Shown piece after piece: positions 12,884 to 14,399 of a stretch of 14,399 nt of DNA. Numbering within the stretch: position 1 is the stretch's first letter; every line of letters starts with the position of its first letter. Under the pieces are notes generated by a model. It saw nothing but the letters and a program-made list of their open reading frames with translations, was not told the origin of the DNA and searched no databases. Origin of the DNA: Bacillota bacterium (GTDB taxonomy: Bacteria; Bacillota; Clostridia; DSM-8532); the NCBI GenBank assembly GCA_023459915.1, contig JAEWSN010000101.1, positions 1 through 14,399 on the forward strand. The letters are read 5' to 3'. A program made the translations under genes and the position numbers.

Positions 12884-12910
12884 CCCTTTCCGATAACGGA
12901 AGGGGTTTTT
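12884..12910 (+). terminator. intrinsic terminator of the PC4-like gene
   Basis: CCCTTTCC (12884-12891) pairs with GGAAGGGG (12898-12905), with one G-T pair, around GATAAC, followed by five T. Two more GC-rich hairpins lie between the stop and this point: CCGGCG/CGCCGG near 12822-12836 and GCGCAAC/GTTGCGC near 12839-12857. Confidence 0.85.
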
Positions 12911-12963
12911 CTTTGACGAAATGTGGCCATTCTGTAAACAATGGGGAAATGGTCAACTTCCAT

Positions 12964-12993
12964 TTGAGGATGCCGATCCAGGTGGTGTATAAT
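12964..12993 (+). promoter_or_regulatory. predicted promoter of the PucR/CdaR-like regulator gene
   Basis: TTGAGG (12964-12969), an 18-bp spacer and a perfect TATAAT (12988-12993). The start near 13000 gives a leader of about 92 nt. An AAATGG/CCATTT inverted repeat (12947-12952 and 12960-12965) touches the -35 and could be an operator. Confidence 0.55.
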
Positions 12994-13091
12994 GGGGAAG
13001 GCGTGGATTTTCGCCGGCATCCCTTTTTTGCGGGTTCCACCAACAGGGGCGACGCACGAAACGGATAGCTCCGAAACAGGAGGACAGACTC

Positions 13092-14171
13092 GTGGCGTAC
13101 AAGGTGTTTCAATCGGTTGTCATGCGCATCCGTGACACAATGGGAAATGACTTTGGGATCACGGACAACACCGGGACGGTCATAGCCAGCACGATTGAGG
13201 ATGAAATCGGTATTGTGAACGATCCCTGTGCCGAGTTCATCGGCACCAACGCAACCCTGTCCGAACAGGACGGTCTGTTGCTCAAGAAGATTGAAATCGG
13301 CGGACGAACGGACCATGTGCTGTTTCTGCTCAGCGATCACCCCGATCGCGCCAAGCATGCGGAGTTGATTGCCATCAGCCTTGAAAACGCGAAGCTCTAT
13401 TACGATGAAAAATACGATCGCAGCAATTTCATGAAAAACGTGTTGCTGGGCAACATCCTTCCCGGGGACATCACCCTCCGGGCCAAGGAGCTGCGTGTGC
13501 GCAATGAGGCCCGGCGTGTGGTCTACCTGGTGCGGACGGAAAAAACGCGGGAGCTGTATGCCTACAATGTCATCCAGAGCCTGTTCCCCAACAACGCCAA
13601 GGACTATGTGGTGTTGCTCGACGATCAGAATACAGTGCTCATCAAGGAGCTCAAGGAGAACGAGGATTCCGGGGAGGTCTACAAGAAGGCACGTGTTGTC
13701 GTGGACACGCTCTCGAGCGAACTGATGATCAAGGCCAGCATCGGCATCGGCACGGAAGCCGACAGCCTGCGGGATGTGGCGCGTTCCTACAAGGATGCGC
13801 AGACCGCGTTGAAAATCGGCCAAATCTTCGAGAACGACAAGAACATCGTGGACTACAACCATCTGGGAATCGGCAGGCTCATCTACCAACTGCCAACCAC
13901 CCTGTGCCGCCTGTTCCTCAACGAGGTGTTCAAGGAGGGTGTGTTCGAGACCATCGACAATGAAACGATGATCACCATCCAGAAATTCTTCGAGAACAAC
14001 CTCAATGTCAGCGAAACCTCCCGCCAGCTGTTCATTCATCGCAACACGCTGGTGTACCGGCTCGACAAGATTCAAAAGATCACCGGCATGGATCTGCGTC
14101 GTTTCGACGACGCCATCTACTTCAAGGTGGCCATGATGGTGAAAAAGTACCTGGACGAGGCCTCGCGGTAA
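13092..14171 (+). CDS. PucR/CdaR-type helix-turn-helix transcriptional regulator
   Basis: A 359-residue protein with a GTG start at 13092, chosen for AGGAGGA eight bases upstream. Residues 1-110 resemble a sugar-diacid/PAS-like sensing region (FGITDNTGTVIAST). Residues about 135-255 look like the degenerate GGDEF-like middle domain of CdaR proteins. Residues about 296-345 are the PucR C-terminal helix-turn-helix (LNVSETSRQLFIHRNTLVYR and onward to ITGMDLR). Family members activate uptake or catabolic genes in response to small molecules; the ligand here is unknown. The gene ends 39 bp before ftsE with no terminator between, so the two are probably one operon, and control of cell-division genes is possible. 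Confidence 0.88.
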   Translation: MAYKVFQSVVMRIRDTMGNDFGITDNTGTVIASTIEDEIGIVNDPCAEFIGTNATLSEQDGLLLKKIEIGGRTDHVLFLLSDHPDRAKHAELIAISLENAKLYYDEKYDRSNFMKNVLLGNILPGDITLRAKELRVRNEARRVVYLVRTEKTRELYAYNVIQSLFPNNAKDYVVLLDDQNTVLIKELKENEDSGEVYKKARVVVDTLSSELMIKASIGIGTEADSLRDVARSYKDAQTALKIGQIFENDKNIVDYNHLGIGRLIYQLPTTLCRLFLNEVFKEGVFETIDNETMITIQKFFENNLNVSETSRQLFIHRNTLVYRLDKIQKITGMDLRRFDDAIYFKVAMMVKKYLDEASR

Positions 14172-14210
14172 ACGGAACCCCTGCCGCGAAGCCCGGACAC
14201 AAGGAGTGCC

Positions 14211-14399
14211 ATGATCCGTTTCATTGATGTCACAAAAGTTTATGACAATGGCGTGGTCGGCCTGGCCGGCGCCAATATCCATATCCGCAAGGGAGAATTT
14301 GTGTTTCTCATCGGGGAGAGCGGATCCGGAAAATCCACCCTCCTCAAGCTGATCTCACACGAAGAGGCGCCCAACTCCGGAGAAGTGCATGTCAATGGC
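14211..14399 (+). CDS. ftsE: cell-division ATP-binding protein FtsE, N-terminal part, cut by window edge
   Basis: The first 63 codons, starting MIRFIDVTKVYDNGVVGLAG, are typical of FtsE, the ABC ATPase that works with FtsX to switch on peptidoglycan hydrolases at division or elongation. Walker A is GESGSGKST at 35-43 and is preceded by the FtsE-like IRKGEFVFLIG. AAGGAG lies six bases before the ATG. The signature motif and Walker B lie beyond the window. ftsX is expected next. Confidence 0.93.
   Translation, partial: MIRFIDVTKVYDNGVVGLAGANIHIRKGEFVFLIGESGSGKSTLLKLISHEEAPNSGEVHVNG

Noticed and set aside
10777..13020. 747-codon open frame on the minus strand over motA, motB and the PC4-like gene
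   Set aside because: It is antisense to three well-recognised genes, has low-complexity His/Arg/Gly-rich protein with no known motif, and arises from GC-rich codon structure.
12657..14282. 541-codon minus-strand frame over the PucR/CdaR-like gene
   Set aside because: It is a shadow of a clearly coding plus-strand gene and also crosses a promoter and a terminator.

Overview
The window looks like a chromosomal segment of a moderately GC-rich, motile, Gram-positive-type bacterium, most likely a Clostridia-class Bacillota. Reasons: an AddA-type recombination nuclease, a zinc-form L31, a YitT/DUF2179 protein, a DUF5317 protein beside an HD-GYP protein, a YdbC-like PC4 protein, a PucR/CdaR-type regulator directly before ftsE, strong AGGAGG-like ribosome binding sites and sigma-A-like promoters. 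I cannot name the species.

Layout. (1) 1-685: 3' end of addA. (2) 686-3805: a long rho leader with a consensus-like promoter and a possible internal attenuator, then rho with a very large disordered insertion, then a strong terminator. (3) 3822-6817, minus strand: a conserved protein of unknown function, then a compact unit made of a 27-codon peptide ORF, an HD-GYP protein with a multi-spanning N-terminus, and a DUF5317 membrane protein. The unit's promoter, leader and peptide lie inside a 23-bp inverted repeat. The membrane half of the HD-GYP gene is far more AT-rich than its catalytic half. (4) 6818-7719: an AT-rich, repeat-filled intergenic region, then rpmE with its own promoter and terminator. 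(5) 7813-8783: yitT family gene. (6) 8817-10380, minus strand: argF, a 12-bp tandem repeat, and a GNAT acetyltransferase gene. (7) 10638-12360: motA-motB, preceded by a sigma-D-like -10 element. (8) 12502-12910: a small PC4-like nucleic-acid-binding protein with its own promoter and terminator. (9) 12947-14399: a PucR/CdaR-like regulator and the start of ftsE.

Most of the window is housekeeping or motility: DNA repair, transcription termination, translation, arginine synthesis, flagellar stator, cell-division ABC transporter. The best candidate for something undescribed is the minus-strand unit at 3826-6096. There a tiny Cys-containing secreted-type peptide (5877-5960) is encoded 39 bp before a membrane-bound c-di-GMP phosphodiesterase-like protein. 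A peptide signal read by the HD-GYP membrane domain is a reasonable hypothesis, but it is inference. All pattern calls were made by eye, without database searches or folding calculations.
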